From NCBI GenBank assembly GCA_963605405.1, contig CAVCUP010000002.1, positions 124,001-188,000 on the forward strand: DNA of 64,000 nt. The letters run 5' to 3'. Under the pieces are notes generated by a model that was not told the DNA's origin, made no database searches, and saw only the letters and a list, made by a program, of their open reading frames with translations. Positions 1 through 8,026 of this stretch are shown piece after piece. The stretch's first letter is position 1, and each line of letters starts with the position of its first letter. The position numbers and the translations under genes were made by a program. Source of the stretch: Paratractidigestivibacter sp963605405 (GTDB lineage: Bacteria; Actinomycetota; Coriobacteriia; Coriobacteriales; Atopobiaceae).

Positions 1-287
1 TCGCCGTCACCGCGGTCAAGGAGCTCCAGGAGATGATCAACCGTCTCCCCGACTACAACAAGGAGCCCGAGCCCGTCATGGAGAAGGCCATCTCCGTGGG
101 CGATATCGAGGACCAGGGCGACACCGTCTACCAGAACGGCCTGCGCCGTCTCTTCCACGAGGAGGAGGGCCACGGCGGCAAGTACGCCGTCACCTGGCTG
201 CGCATCTTCGACCGCATGGAGCAGGTGCTCGACGCCTGCGACGACGCCGCTGGCGTCGTGCGCGCGGTCGTCATGAAGTCCGCGTAG
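1..287 (+). CDS. DUF47 / PhoU-like phosphate transport regulator (C-terminal fragment)
   Basis: The gene enters from upstream of the window; the frame is open from base 3 and ends at TAG 285-287. The visible 94 residues are the C-terminal helical part of a DUF47 (TIGR00153, PhoU-related) protein. The characteristic pieces are DIEDQGDTVYQNGLRRLF, a following TWLRIFDRMEQVLDACDDA helix, and a hydrophobic-basic end VVRAVVMKSA. In this family the protein is cytoplasmic and usually sits beside a PiT low-affinity phosphate/sulfate permease, which would lie outside this window. A hairpin with a short T-run follows at 351-376. The family call is from sequence; the regulatory role is only family knowledge. 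Confidence 0.8.
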   Translation, partial: AVTAVKELQEMINRLPDYNKEPEPVMEKAISVGDIEDQGDTVYQNGLRRLFHEEEGHGGKYAVTWLRIFDRMEQVLDACDDAAGVVRAVVMKSA

Positions 288-350
288 GCTTGCGGACGTA
301 AAGCCGGCTTGGAAGCCTCGCGCTTCTTCCTAAAACCCAGACAGTCCTTG

Positions 351-376
351 GGGCCCCGATGTTGTCGGGGTCCTTT
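351..376 (+). terminator. Intrinsic terminator after DUF47 gene
   Basis: GGGCCCCGA (351-359) pairs with TCGGGGTCC (364-372/373), including G-T wobbles, around a short loop and is followed by TTT. It lies 64 bases after the stop codon. Confidence 0.6.
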
Positions 377-428
377 CGCGTAACGTGCCCTGGCAAGAAG
401 CGCGGGTTGCCCGGCCGCGCCGCAGGGC

Positions 429-660
429 GTTGTGCAAACGGGGGCGATGGCAATGCGGGCGGGCCGCGTGTTGCGCAAACATGGCTGATGGCAATTCGGG
501 CGGGCCGCGTGTTGCGAAAACAGGGGTGATGGCAGCACCGGCAAGGGCGCAGGCTGCCATCAGGGATTATTTCACAATATTTGGTTCCCCTTCGCTGCCA
601 TCAGGGCCATTTGCGCAACGCGGGGCCGTTGCCAATTGCCATCACTCCTGTTTTCGCAAC
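429..660. repeat. Convergent 41-bp-period repeat array, family A (copy 1)
   Basis: Six 25-nt units. Three read forward at 429-453, 470-494 and 511-535; three are inverted at 554-578, 595-619 and 636-660. Units begin GTTGYG and end near GTGATGGCA; the inverted ones begin TGCCATCA and end GCAAC or a decayed form. Start-to-start spacing is exactly 41 bp in both halves, leaving 16-nt spacers, and the two halves meet across an 18-nt gap. Spacers are less conserved than units, though the first two (454-469, 495-510) are nearly identical. It fills most of the gap between the DUF47 gene and the small gene at 758. No coding potential is convincing here. Confidence 0.85.
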
Positions 661-744
661 GCCGTGGGCGCAGATGCCCGCGGGGTCCTTGGTCGAAGGC
701 TCCGCAAGAACAGTGGCCATGGGGCAAGAAGGGCGCTGCTGGGA

Positions 745-750
745 TACTAT
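745..750 (+). promoter_or_regulatory. Candidate -10 box (TACTAT) for a leaderless transcript
   Basis: TACTAT lies 7 bases before ATG 758, the spacing expected if transcription starts at the A of that ATG. I see no convincing -35 box. Confidence 0.4.
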
Positions 751-757
751 GAATGGC

Positions 758-955
758 ATGGATACGAGAGAACCCATAGACGTCGAGACCCTGGAGGCGG
801 CGCATTCCGTCGTCTATGAGGGCTCGGTGGCCGGCGCGGCCGCAGGCAACGCGGCCCGGTGCCGCGCCGTCGGCGCCAAGGTGTTCGACATGGGGCGGGG
901 CCTTCGTGATGCGGGTGCGAAATCGGCTCCGTACCTGCAGCTGGTTGGGCGGTGA
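758..955 (+). CDS. Small hypothetical protein coupled to the release-factor-like gene
   Basis: A 65-residue frame (MDTREPIDVETLEAAHSVVY at the start, ending LQLVGR) with GC-rich third positions like real genes nearby. I do not recognise it. Its TGA (953-955) overlaps the GTG start of the next gene (952), the usual layout for translational coupling. ATG 758 is preceded by a -10-like TACTAT with no Shine-Dalgarno, suggesting leaderless translation; an in-frame ATG at 749 is the alternative. The middle is alanine/glycine-rich and the protein has no membrane segment. It could be chance; the overlap and codon bias are the only support. Confidence 0.45.
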   Translation: MDTREPIDVETLEAAHSVVYEGSVAGAAAGNAARCRAVGAKVFDMGRGLRDAGAKSAPYLQLVGR

Positions 956-1338
956 GCCCGATGGGGGAGGAAGGTCTCACGCATCGGCAGTACGCAGAGC
1001 TCGCACGACTGTCTATCGATAAGCTCGCCGAACAGTGCGAGACGCAGGTATTCCGCGCAACGGGGCCGGGCGGCCAAGGCGTGAACACGACGGATTCGGC
1101 GGTGCGCATGACGCATGTGCCCACCGGCATCACCGTGGTCTCGCGCGAGTCGCGTAGCCAGTATCGCAACCGCCAGATCTGCCTGCAGAAAATCCGCGAC
1201 GAGCTCGCGCGCCGCGGCCGTCCGCCCAAGGTGAGGCGCAAGACAAAGCCGACGCGCGCCTCGAAGGAGCGCCGCCTCGCGACCAAGCGCTTCCGCTCCG
1301 AGGTCAAGAAGCTTCGTCGCCGCCCGACGGACGAATAG
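952..1338 (+). CDS. Peptide chain release factor-like protein (ArfB/YaeJ type)
   Basis: A 128-residue protein with the class-I release factor peptidyl-tRNA hydrolase domain. The GGQ loop is in ATGPGGQGVNTTDSAVRMTH (about residues 36-55), followed by the family stretch SRSQYRNRQ. No codon-recognition domains are present. The C-terminus is very basic (KVRRKTKPTRASKERR and on), as in ArfB, where the basic tail enters the mRNA channel of stalled ribosomes. A role in rescuing non-stop ribosomes is inferred from this architecture. GTG 952 is chosen because it overlaps the preceding TGA; ATG 961 in the same frame is possible. A hairpin at 1340-1367 ends the transcript. Confidence 0.8.
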   Translation: MSPMGEEGLTHRQYAELARLSIDKLAEQCETQVFRATGPGGQGVNTTDSAVRMTHVPTGITVVSRESRSQYRNRQICLQKIRDELARRGRPPKVRRKTKPTRASKERRLATKRFRSEVKKLRRRPTDE

Positions 1339-1339
1339 C

Positions 1340-1367
1340 GGGGCGAGGGAACCGTCTCTTTGCCCCG
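1340..1367. terminator. Hairpin between convergent genes
   Basis: GGGGCGAGGGA pairs imperfectly with TCTCTTTGCCCC (about 1340-1366), between the release-factor gene and the oppositely oriented threonine aldolase gene. It resembles a decayed version of the strong terminator at 13322-13354. Confidence 0.5.
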
Positions 1368-1473
1368 TCTTCACGTTTCTGAGGGGTTCGCAGGCGTCGC
1401 TGCGGAGTTTGCGATCGTTGCCGGGGCGCCGGGCCGCTAAGCGGGCAAAGGGGCCGCCCGCAACCCGGTTTGG

Positions 1474-2526
1474 CTAGGCGACCGTGGCTGCGAAGGCGAG
1501 AAGCTCGTCGACGTGCTCGGGGCGGGTCGCCCACGAGGTCACGAAGCGGATGACGAGGCGGCCGTCGGGGAGCTGGGCGAAGACCTCGCAGCCCGCGGCG
1601 TCGATGAACTTCTCGGCCACGTCGCGCTCCACGACGAAGAACTGCTGGTTCGTGTTGGCCGGCAGGTAGGACTCGAACCCGAGTCGATTGAGGCCGTCGC
1701 GCAGCTGCAGGGCGCAGGCGTTGGCGCCGCGGGCGAGGCTCCAATAGAGCGCCTCTCCGCCGTCGGCCGGCTGCGCAAAGGCGGCCTCGAACTGCACGCC
1801 GAGCAGCCGGCCCTTGGCCATGAGCCCGCCGCGCTCCTTGATGAGGTAGGGGAACGACTGCTTGAGCTCGGGATCGGCGATGACCATGGCCTCGCCAAAG
1901 AGCAAGCCGTTCTTGGTGCCGCCCAGGTAGAAGGCGTCTGCGCGGGCGGCAAGGTGCCCGAGCGTGAGGTCGTTGCCTTCCGACGTGAGCGCTGCGGCCA
2001 TGCGCGCGCCGTCCACGTAGACCTTGAGGCCGCGCCCGTGAGCCCAGTCGCAGATGGCGTCGAAACGCTCGCGCGACCATACCCCGCCGAACTCCGTGGC
2101 GTTGGTGATGTAGATCATCTTGGGCAGCGTCATATGGCGCCCGGTCATTGTTTGGTTCACATACATGAGCTCGGCCGCCTCGGGCGAGAGGAACCCGTCG
2201 GCGTCCTGCGTGGCCAGCACGGTGCGCCCGCAAGCCGCGATAGCGCCCGTCTCGTGCACGTTGATGTGGGCATCCTTGGTGCAGATGACGCCCTCCCAGT
2301 CGCGGAGCATCCCCGTCACGCCCACGATGTTGGCGGAGGTCCCGCCGATGCAGAACTCGACGTCCACGTCGTCGCGCCCGCAGGCCGCGCGGATCAGCTC
2401 GCGCGCCCGCTCGCAGTGCGGGTCGCCCTCGGTGTAGCCCACGCACTGCTCGTCGTTCGTGCGCGCGAGCGCCTCGAGTATCTGGGGCGCGGCGCCCTCG
2501 GAGTAATCGTTGCGGAAGAGGTGCAT
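1474..2526 (-). CDS. ltaE: Low-specificity L-threonine aldolase
   Basis: A 350-residue PLP enzyme of the threonine aldolase/beta-eliminating lyase family, cleaving L-threonine or L-allo-threonine to glycine and acetaldehyde in the cytoplasm. Visible: FRNDYSEGAAPQILEAL at the N-terminus, the PLP-aspartate in YVDGARMAAAL (about residues 170-180) and the Schiff-base lysine in LGGTKNGLLFG (about K205). ATG 2526 is chosen because AAGAAAGG lies 6-7 bases upstream; the open frame extends further but lacks this. A possible -10 (TAAGAT on this strand, 2570-2575) lies upstream. It is divergent from ilvE and convergent with the release-factor gene. Length is normal for the family. Confidence 0.92.
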   Translation of the reverse strand: MHLFRNDYSEGAAPQILEALARTNDEQCVGYTEGDPHCERARELIRAACGRDDVDVEFCIGGTSANIVGVTGMLRDWEGVICTKDAHINVHETGAIAACGRTVLATQDADGFLSPEAAELMYVNQTMTGRHMTLPKMIYITNATEFGGVWSRERFDAICDWAHGRGLKVYVDGARMAAALTSEGNDLTLGHLAARADAFYLGGTKNGLLFGEAMVIADPELKQSFPYLIKERGGLMAKGRLLGVQFEAAFAQPADGGEALYWSLARGANACALQLRDGLNRLGFESYLPANTNQQFFVVERDVAEKFIDAAGCEVFAQLPDGRLVIRFVTSWATRPEHVDELLAFAATVA

Positions 2527-2723
2527 GACCAGGCCTTTCTTGTCGGGTGAAAATTGACGGCAACGCTGAATCTTACCGTTCGCGCAACCTGCTGTTCGGC
2601 CTTTGTTAACAGCGCGACACACGAGGGCGCGCGTTCGGAAATCGGGTCTACCCTAGGGACTTGCGTACCAAAGGGTTCGATCGGCGGCGCAGTCGGCGTC
2701 GCCCACGCAAGGAGATGCGAAGC

Positions 2724-3752
2724 ATGGAGAAGAAGGACATCGACTGGGGCAGCCTCGGCTTCAACTACCAGCACACGGATTACAGCTATGTCTGCAACTA
2801 CAAGGACGGCGAGTGGGGCGAGGGCGAGCTTACCCCCGACCACACCATTGTGATGTCCGAGTGCGCAGGCCTTCTCCACTATTGCCAGGAGGTCTTCGAG
2901 GGCCTCAAGGCCTACACCACCGAGGCCGGCGACATCGTCTGCTTCCGCCCGGATATGAACGCCGAGCGCATGTACGACTCCGCCAAGCGCCTCTGTATGC
3001 CGCCGTTCCCCAAGGACAAGTTCGTCGAGGCCGTCGAGCAGGTCGTCAAGGCCAACGCCGCGTGGGTGCCGCCCTTCGGCTCCGGCGCCACGCTCTACAT
3101 CCGCCCGTTCATGTTCGCGACCGGCGACGTCATCGGCGTCAAGCCCGCCGACGAGTACCAGTTCCGCATCCTCGTGACCCCGGTCGGCCCGTACTACAAG
3201 GGCGGCGTCAAGCCCGTTAAGCTGCAGGTCCCCGAGTTCGACCGCGCCGCTCCCCACGGTACCGGCAACATCAAGGCCGGCCTCAACTACGCCATGTCGC
3301 TCTACCCGAGCGTCCTCGCGCACGAGAAGGGTTACGCCGACAACCTCTTCCTCGACCCGCAGACCCGCACCTACGTCGAGGAGACCGGCGGCGCCAACGT
3401 CATCTTCGTCAAGGAGGACGGCAACCTCGTCGTTCCGCAGTCCTTCACCGACTCCATCCTGCCCTCCATCACCCGCCGCTCGCTCGTCCAGGTGGCCGAG
3501 GACCTCGGCCTCGAGGTCGAGCAGCGCCCGGTCAAGTTCGACGAGATCGACCAGTTCGTCGAGTGCGGCATGTGCGGCACCGCGGCCGTGATCTCCCCGG
3601 TCGGCCAGATTGACCACGGCGAGAAGAGCGTCGTCTACGGCATGGAGCACGTCGGCCCCGTCATGCAGAAGCTCCGCGAGACCCTCACCGGCATCCAGGC
3701 CGGTGAGCTCGAGGATAAGCACAACTGGGTCCACAAGATCGACGTGGAGTAA
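2724..3752 (+). CDS. ilvE: Branched-chain amino acid aminotransferase
   Basis: A 342-residue fold-type IV PLP aminotransferase interconverting Leu/Ile/Val with their 2-oxo acids. The type II BCAT layout is seen: the N-terminal LHYCQEVFEGLKAY segment, GATLYIRPFM, the catalytic lysine in GNIKAGLNYAMSL (about K184), and EETGGANVIFV followed by the TDSILPSITRRS PLP-binding loop. ATG 2724 is preferred over ATG 2715 because AAGGAG (2709-2714) touches the latter but is 9 bases from the former. A possible -10 (TACCCT, about 2649) lies upstream. It is monocistronic, ended by the terminator at 3785. No other ilv/leu genes are in the window. Confidence 0.95.
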   Translation: MEKKDIDWGSLGFNYQHTDYSYVCNYKDGEWGEGELTPDHTIVMSECAGLLHYCQEVFEGLKAYTTEAGDIVCFRPDMNAERMYDSAKRLCMPPFPKDKFVEAVEQVVKANAAWVPPFGSGATLYIRPFMFATGDVIGVKPADEYQFRILVTPVGPYYKGGVKPVKLQVPEFDRAAPHGTGNIKAGLNYAMSLYPSVLAHEKGYADNLFLDPQTRTYVEETGGANVIFVKEDGNLVVPQSFTDSILPSITRRSLVQVAEDLGLEVEQRPVKFDEIDQFVECGMCGTAAVISPVGQIDHGEKSVVYGMEHVGPVMQKLRETLTGIQAGELEDKHNWVHKIDVE

Positions 3753-3784
3753 CGGCGGCTTTCCTAGGCATCAGGTCTTGTCAT

Positions 3785-3834
3785 GAAGCCGAGGGTTCGC
3801 GCACCTCAAGTGCGCGGCGCCCTCGGCTTCTTGT
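3785..3834 (+). terminator. Terminator of ilvE
   Basis: GAAGCCGAGGG (3785-3795) pairs perfectly with CCCTCGGCTTC (3820-3830). An inner stem (GCGCAC/GTGCGC) extends the hairpin, and TTGTT follows. Confidence 0.85.
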
Positions 3835-3895
3835 TAATCTCGGCCACCTGGAAAAACCCGCTGGGGTATCGTGGCAGTGTTCAAACGGCTTTGGA

Positions 3896-3919
3896 AGGCC
3901 CCGCTTCGGCGGGGCCTTT
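3896..3919 (+). terminator. Second terminator-like hairpin, possibly of a short transcript
   Basis: AAGGCCCCGC (3896-3905) pairs with GCGGGGCCTT around TTCG-type loop bases and is followed by TTTC. It lies about 65 bases after the ilvE terminator. A -10-like GTATCG about 30 bases upstream raises the possibility of a very short independent transcript; this is inference. The rest of 3920-4169 shows no gene. Confidence 0.6.
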
Positions 3920-4169
3920 CTGCAAAACTGCGTCTGAGGCACATGGGCGAGATAGCCGTATGCCGCCCGAGCGTCTGGGAGGCAAGTGAGGCCTGCGGGG
4001 TCGCCTCGGGTGTGCGTGTCCCGGCTGCGCCTTCCTGCGGAGCTGTGCCCGAGGTCATGGACGGGGCAGCCGGTAGTCGTCTGAGCGCCGGACGGGGAGG
4101 TCGGAGCCGGCCCTCCCGTTCGTTCCTTTGGGATGGGGCGCTTTGCCGTGAGTCCTTTTGGGGCTTCGT

Positions 4170-4319
4170 GCAACCAAACTTCGACTTTGCGGCAAGAAAC
4201 GTACCGAAACGGCTCCATATGGTGCTTATGGGAAGCCCGCTGCTTTCGTTTGCCCAGTTGAGCGGAGCCCGGACACCCCTGAGATTTGGAAACTTGCCGC
4301 AAAGTCGAAGTTTGGTTGC
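4170..4319. repeat. Perfect 27-bp inverted repeat with 96-nt loop
   Basis: The left arm 4170-4196 (begins GCAACCAAACTTCGACTTTG) is the exact reverse complement of the right arm 4293-4319 (begins CTTGCCGCAAAGTCGAAG). The 96-base interior has no convincing gene. It sits between ilvE and hisS and is distinct in sequence from the 25-nt unit families elsewhere in the window. Confidence 0.85.
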
Positions 4320-4370
4320 TCGGAGGGTTGGGCCGTAGGCCCAGGCAAGGGGCCGTCGGCTCTCGCCGTG

Positions 4371-4418
4371 TATACTGAACGGTTGGAAAACGGCGCCCGC
4401 GCGCTGCGCGGGCCTTTT
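4371..4418 (+). promoter_or_regulatory. hisS promoter and leader hairpin
   Basis: TATACT (4371-4376) is a good -10 box; no clear -35 is visible. About 20 bases into the predicted leader, GCCCGCGC (4395-4402) pairs with GCGCGGGC (4406-4413) and CTTTT follows, ending just before the Shine-Dalgarno (GAAAGG, 4421-4426). It could act as an attenuator or as a stability hairpin. No T-box features are seen. Confidence 0.55.
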
Positions 4419-4435
4419 GCGAAAGGATGCGTCAT

Positions 4436-5749
4436 ATGGGACAGAAGGTTCAGGGCACTGAGGACCTCTACGGCGGGTATATGCGCGCCTGGCAGTGCAT
4501 GCAGGACGTGGCGCGCGAGCTCTTCGGCGCGTACGGCTTCGACGCCATCGAGACGCCCGCGATTGAGCAGGTCGATACCTTCGTCCATGGCATCGGCGAG
4601 TCCACCGACGTCGTGCGCAAGGAGATGTTCCGCGTGGTTTCCGGCGCGCTGTTCGGCGATCTTTTGGAGAAGGGGACCGAGGCCGGCCTCAAGCCTCGCC
4701 AGCGCATGGCGATGCGTCCCGAGGGCACCGCGGGCGTGGTCCGCGCCGCCGTCGAGAACAACTTCGTCCCGCAGGGCGCGGCTCCCGCCAAGCTCTGGTA
4801 TGCCGAGGCGATGTTCCGCGGCGAGCGCCCGCAGAAGGGCCGCCTGCGCCAGTTCCATCAGGTGGGCGTCGAGTGGCTGGGCGCCCCTGACGCCGCGGCG
4901 GACGCCGAGTGCATCATCATGCTCATGGAGTACTTCAAGCGCCTCGGCTTCGACCCCTCCAAGCTGCGCCTGTGCATCAACTCGATGGGCGACGGCGCGT
5001 GCCGCCCGGCCTACCGCGACAAGGTCAAGCAGTTCATCCTCGACCACAAGGACGAGATGTGCGAGGACTGCCTCGAGCGCGCCGAGATCAACCCGCTTCG
5101 CGCTTTCGACTGCAAGAACCCGCACTGCCACGAGGTCATGGCGGCAGCGCCCCTGGTAAACGACCACCTGTGCGACGATTGCGCCGAGCACTACGTCGCT
5201 GTAAAGAAGTATCTCGACGAGGCGGGCATCGCCTACACTGAGGACCCGACGCTCGTGCGCGGCCTCGACTACTACACCCGCACCGTCTTCGAGGTCGAGT
5301 GCGAGGATTCGGGCGTCGGCGCAATCGGCGGTGGCGGCCGCTACGACGGCCTCATGGAGCTTGAGGGCGGCAAGCCCACCCCCGGCATCGGCTTCGCCGT
5401 GGGCTTCGAGCGCATCGCCCTTGCGCTCGCGTCGCAGGGCGTCGACCTCGAGGGCGCAGAACCCACCTGCGTCTACGTTGCGGGCACCGGCGCCGAGACG
5501 CGCGGCGCGGTCTTCTCGGCCACGCTGGCGCTGCGCGGCGCGGGCGTGCGCACCGAGGCCGACTACCAGGGTCGCAGCCTCAAGGCCCAGTTCAAGCAGG
5601 CCGATAAGCTCCACGCCACGCTCTGCGTCGTGCTCGGGCCCGACGAGGTCGCGGCCGGCGTGGCCACCATCCGCGACATGGTCACCCATGAGCAGACTCA
5701 GGTCCCGATGGCGTCTCTTGCCGATGAGGTCAAGGCCCGCCTCGCGTAA
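4436..5749 (+). CDS. hisS: Histidyl-tRNA synthetase
   Basis: A 437-residue class II aminoacyl-tRNA synthetase charging tRNA-His. Visible: the N-terminal KVQGTEDLYG, motif 2 (MRPEGTAGVVRAAVENN, about residues 87-103), the HisRS motif RGLDYYTRTVFEVE, motif 3 region (GGGGRYDGL, then GIGFAVGFERIALAL) and a C-terminal anticodon-binding domain. ATG 4436 is chosen because GAAAGG (4421-4426) is 9 bases upstream; the in-frame ATG at 4427 abuts it. It is a single gene, ended by the hairpin at 5895-5938. Length is typical. Confidence 0.97.
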   Translation: MGQKVQGTEDLYGGYMRAWQCMQDVARELFGAYGFDAIETPAIEQVDTFVHGIGESTDVVRKEMFRVVSGALFGDLLEKGTEAGLKPRQRMAMRPEGTAGVVRAAVENNFVPQGAAPAKLWYAEAMFRGERPQKGRLRQFHQVGVEWLGAPDAAADAECIIMLMEYFKRLGFDPSKLRLCINSMGDGACRPAYRDKVKQFILDHKDEMCEDCLERAEINPLRAFDCKNPHCHEVMAAAPLVNDHLCDDCAEHYVAVKKYLDEAGIAYTEDPTLVRGLDYYTRTVFEVECEDSGVGAIGGGGRYDGLMELEGGKPTPGIGFAVGFERIALALASQGVDLEGAEPTCVYVAGTGAETRGAVFSATLALRGAGVRTEADYQGRSLKAQFKQADKLHATLCVVLGPDEVAAGVATIRDMVTHEQTQVPMASLADEVKARLA

Positions 5750-5894
5750 GGCCCGCGTTGGGCAGGGCCTGCCGCGCGCGATGCCCGGCGGCTCTTGCCC
5801 GGCGCGCGGCGTTCGCGTCCGCTGATTTGTATCCGCCCTGGATTGCTAAACAAGCGCGACCGTTGGCGCCGCAATAGCGCCACTTTCTAAGAAA

Positions 5895-5938
5895 GCGCGC
5901 CGGCTGGCATCTACTCGATGCTAGCCGGCGCGCTGTTT
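5895..5938. terminator. Bidirectional terminator between hisS and ABC exporter operon
   Basis: GCGCGCCGGCTGGCATC (5895-5911) pairs almost perfectly with 5917-5933, followed by TGTTT on the plus strand and preceded by AAGAAA (T-run on the minus strand). It serves two convergent transcripts. Confidence 0.8.
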
Positions 5939-5989
5939 GCGCAGCTCGGAATTCGTGCCGCCGCTGCGGTCGACGCCGCCTCGGGCTTC

Positions 5990-7218
5990 TTACTGGAACC
6001 GTAGCGCGACCACCGGATCGAGCTTGGAAGCGCGGCGGGCGGGGTAGTAGCCGAAGAGCACGCCGATGAAGCAACATATGCCCGCGGCCATGAGCGCCGT
6101 GCTCGGCGTGATCACGGGCGTGAGGTTGTCCACGCCCATCACCTGACCCGCAACGCCGGAAAGCGCGAAGGCGCCGGCGAGGCCGAGAAGGACGCCGAGT
6201 GCGCCGCCGATCACGCAGATGACGATGGACTCGAGCAGGAACTGCGCCGAGATGTCCGCGCGCTTCGCGCCGAGGGCCTTGCGAAGGCCGATCTCGCGGA
6301 TGCGCTCCGTCACGTTGGTGAGCATCATGTTCATGATGCCGATGCCGCCGACCACGAGCGAGATGGCGGCGATCGACACGGTCATAACCCGGAAAGAGGC
6401 CATCGAACTCTCGGCCATGTCGAGCATCGACTGGGAAGCCATCGTCTCAACGAAGCCCGCCTCGACGTCGCCCCCGGAGCCTACCGGGACGTCGTAGCGG
6501 CTGCTCAGGTAAGAAGCCGTGTCCTTGGCCACCTGGTAGGGGTCGGCGCCCTCTTTGGTGAAGCCGGTGATCGTGCGGCCGCTCATGGTGCCGTCCAGCC
6601 CGGAGAAGCGGGCCTTCGCGGTCTGCAGGGGAACGTAGGCCAGCTGGTAGTCCCCATAGCTCTGGTCGGTGAACACCGTGCCGACGATGGTAAAGGTGTC
6701 GTTGCCGATGGTCACCGTTTTGCCCACGACGTCGGCCGACGCCGAGCCGTAGAGCTTCTTAACGGCGCCGGTGTTAAGGAGGCAGACCATCGAGGACGTC
6801 TCGTTCTCACCGGCGGTAAAGAGGCGGCCCTTATCGGCCTTGGTGCCCATGGCCTCGAAATAGTTTGCGTCGCAGGCGGTGACCTGCATGTTGTCGGTGC
6901 TCTGGTCCTGGCTCCTCGCGGACAACATGGTGAAGTAGCTCGCCGTGATGAACTCGTACTCGCTCGCCATGTCGCGCTCGGCGGTGGCGATCTCGTCGTC
7001 GGTGAGGTAGGTCCCGCCGGGGTGGAAGAAGGTGATCTGGATGCTGCGGGAGGCGTTGAGGCCGATCTGCGCGGCCATCGAGACGCGCATGCCGTCGATG
7101 AGCGAGGTCATCGCGATAACGGCGGCGATGCCGATGACGATGCCGAGGATGGTGAGCAGGCTGCGGGCCCGGTTGGCCAGGATGGCGGAGCCGGTCTCGT
7201 AGGCGAGGTCGCTTGCTT

Positions 7219-7222
<4 letters not shown>
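5990..7222 (-). CDS. ABC transporter permease, MacB/FtsX family
   Basis: A 410-residue inner-membrane protein with the MacB-like layout: an N-terminal transmembrane helix (SLLTILGIVIGIAAVIAMTS), a large extracytoplasmic MacB_PCD domain, then three C-terminal helices with the FtsX signature (GIGIMNMMLTNVTERIREIG and LRKALGAKR). With the ATPase (7219-8022) and the fusion protein (8027-9604) it forms a tripartite exporter for peptides, drugs or envelope signals; the substrate is unknown. ATG 7222 has GGAGGT 8 bases upstream and overlaps the ATPase stop (ATGA), indicating tight coupling. It is the last gene of the operon, before the bidirectional terminator. Confidence 0.9.
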
Positions 7223-8022
<800 letters not shown>

Positions 8023-8026
8023 GGCG

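Noticed and set aside
429..660. CRISPR array (regular repeats with fixed spacers)
   Set aside because: Units are imperfect, half of them are inverted, spacers are only 16 nt, and there are no cas genes in the window. The same applies to the other three arrays.
4170..4319. Insertion sequence ends or attachment sites
   Set aside because: The 96-nt core is too short for a transposase, no target duplication is obvious, and no integrase is in the window.
3781..4338. Genes on either strand in the ilvE-hisS gap
   Set aside because: Open frames here run through two terminators and an inverted repeat and have no family resemblance or start signals.
4340..4435. T-box riboswitch before hisS
   Set aside because: The leader is only about 55 nt and lacks any T-box sequence or antiterminator; only a simple hairpin is present.
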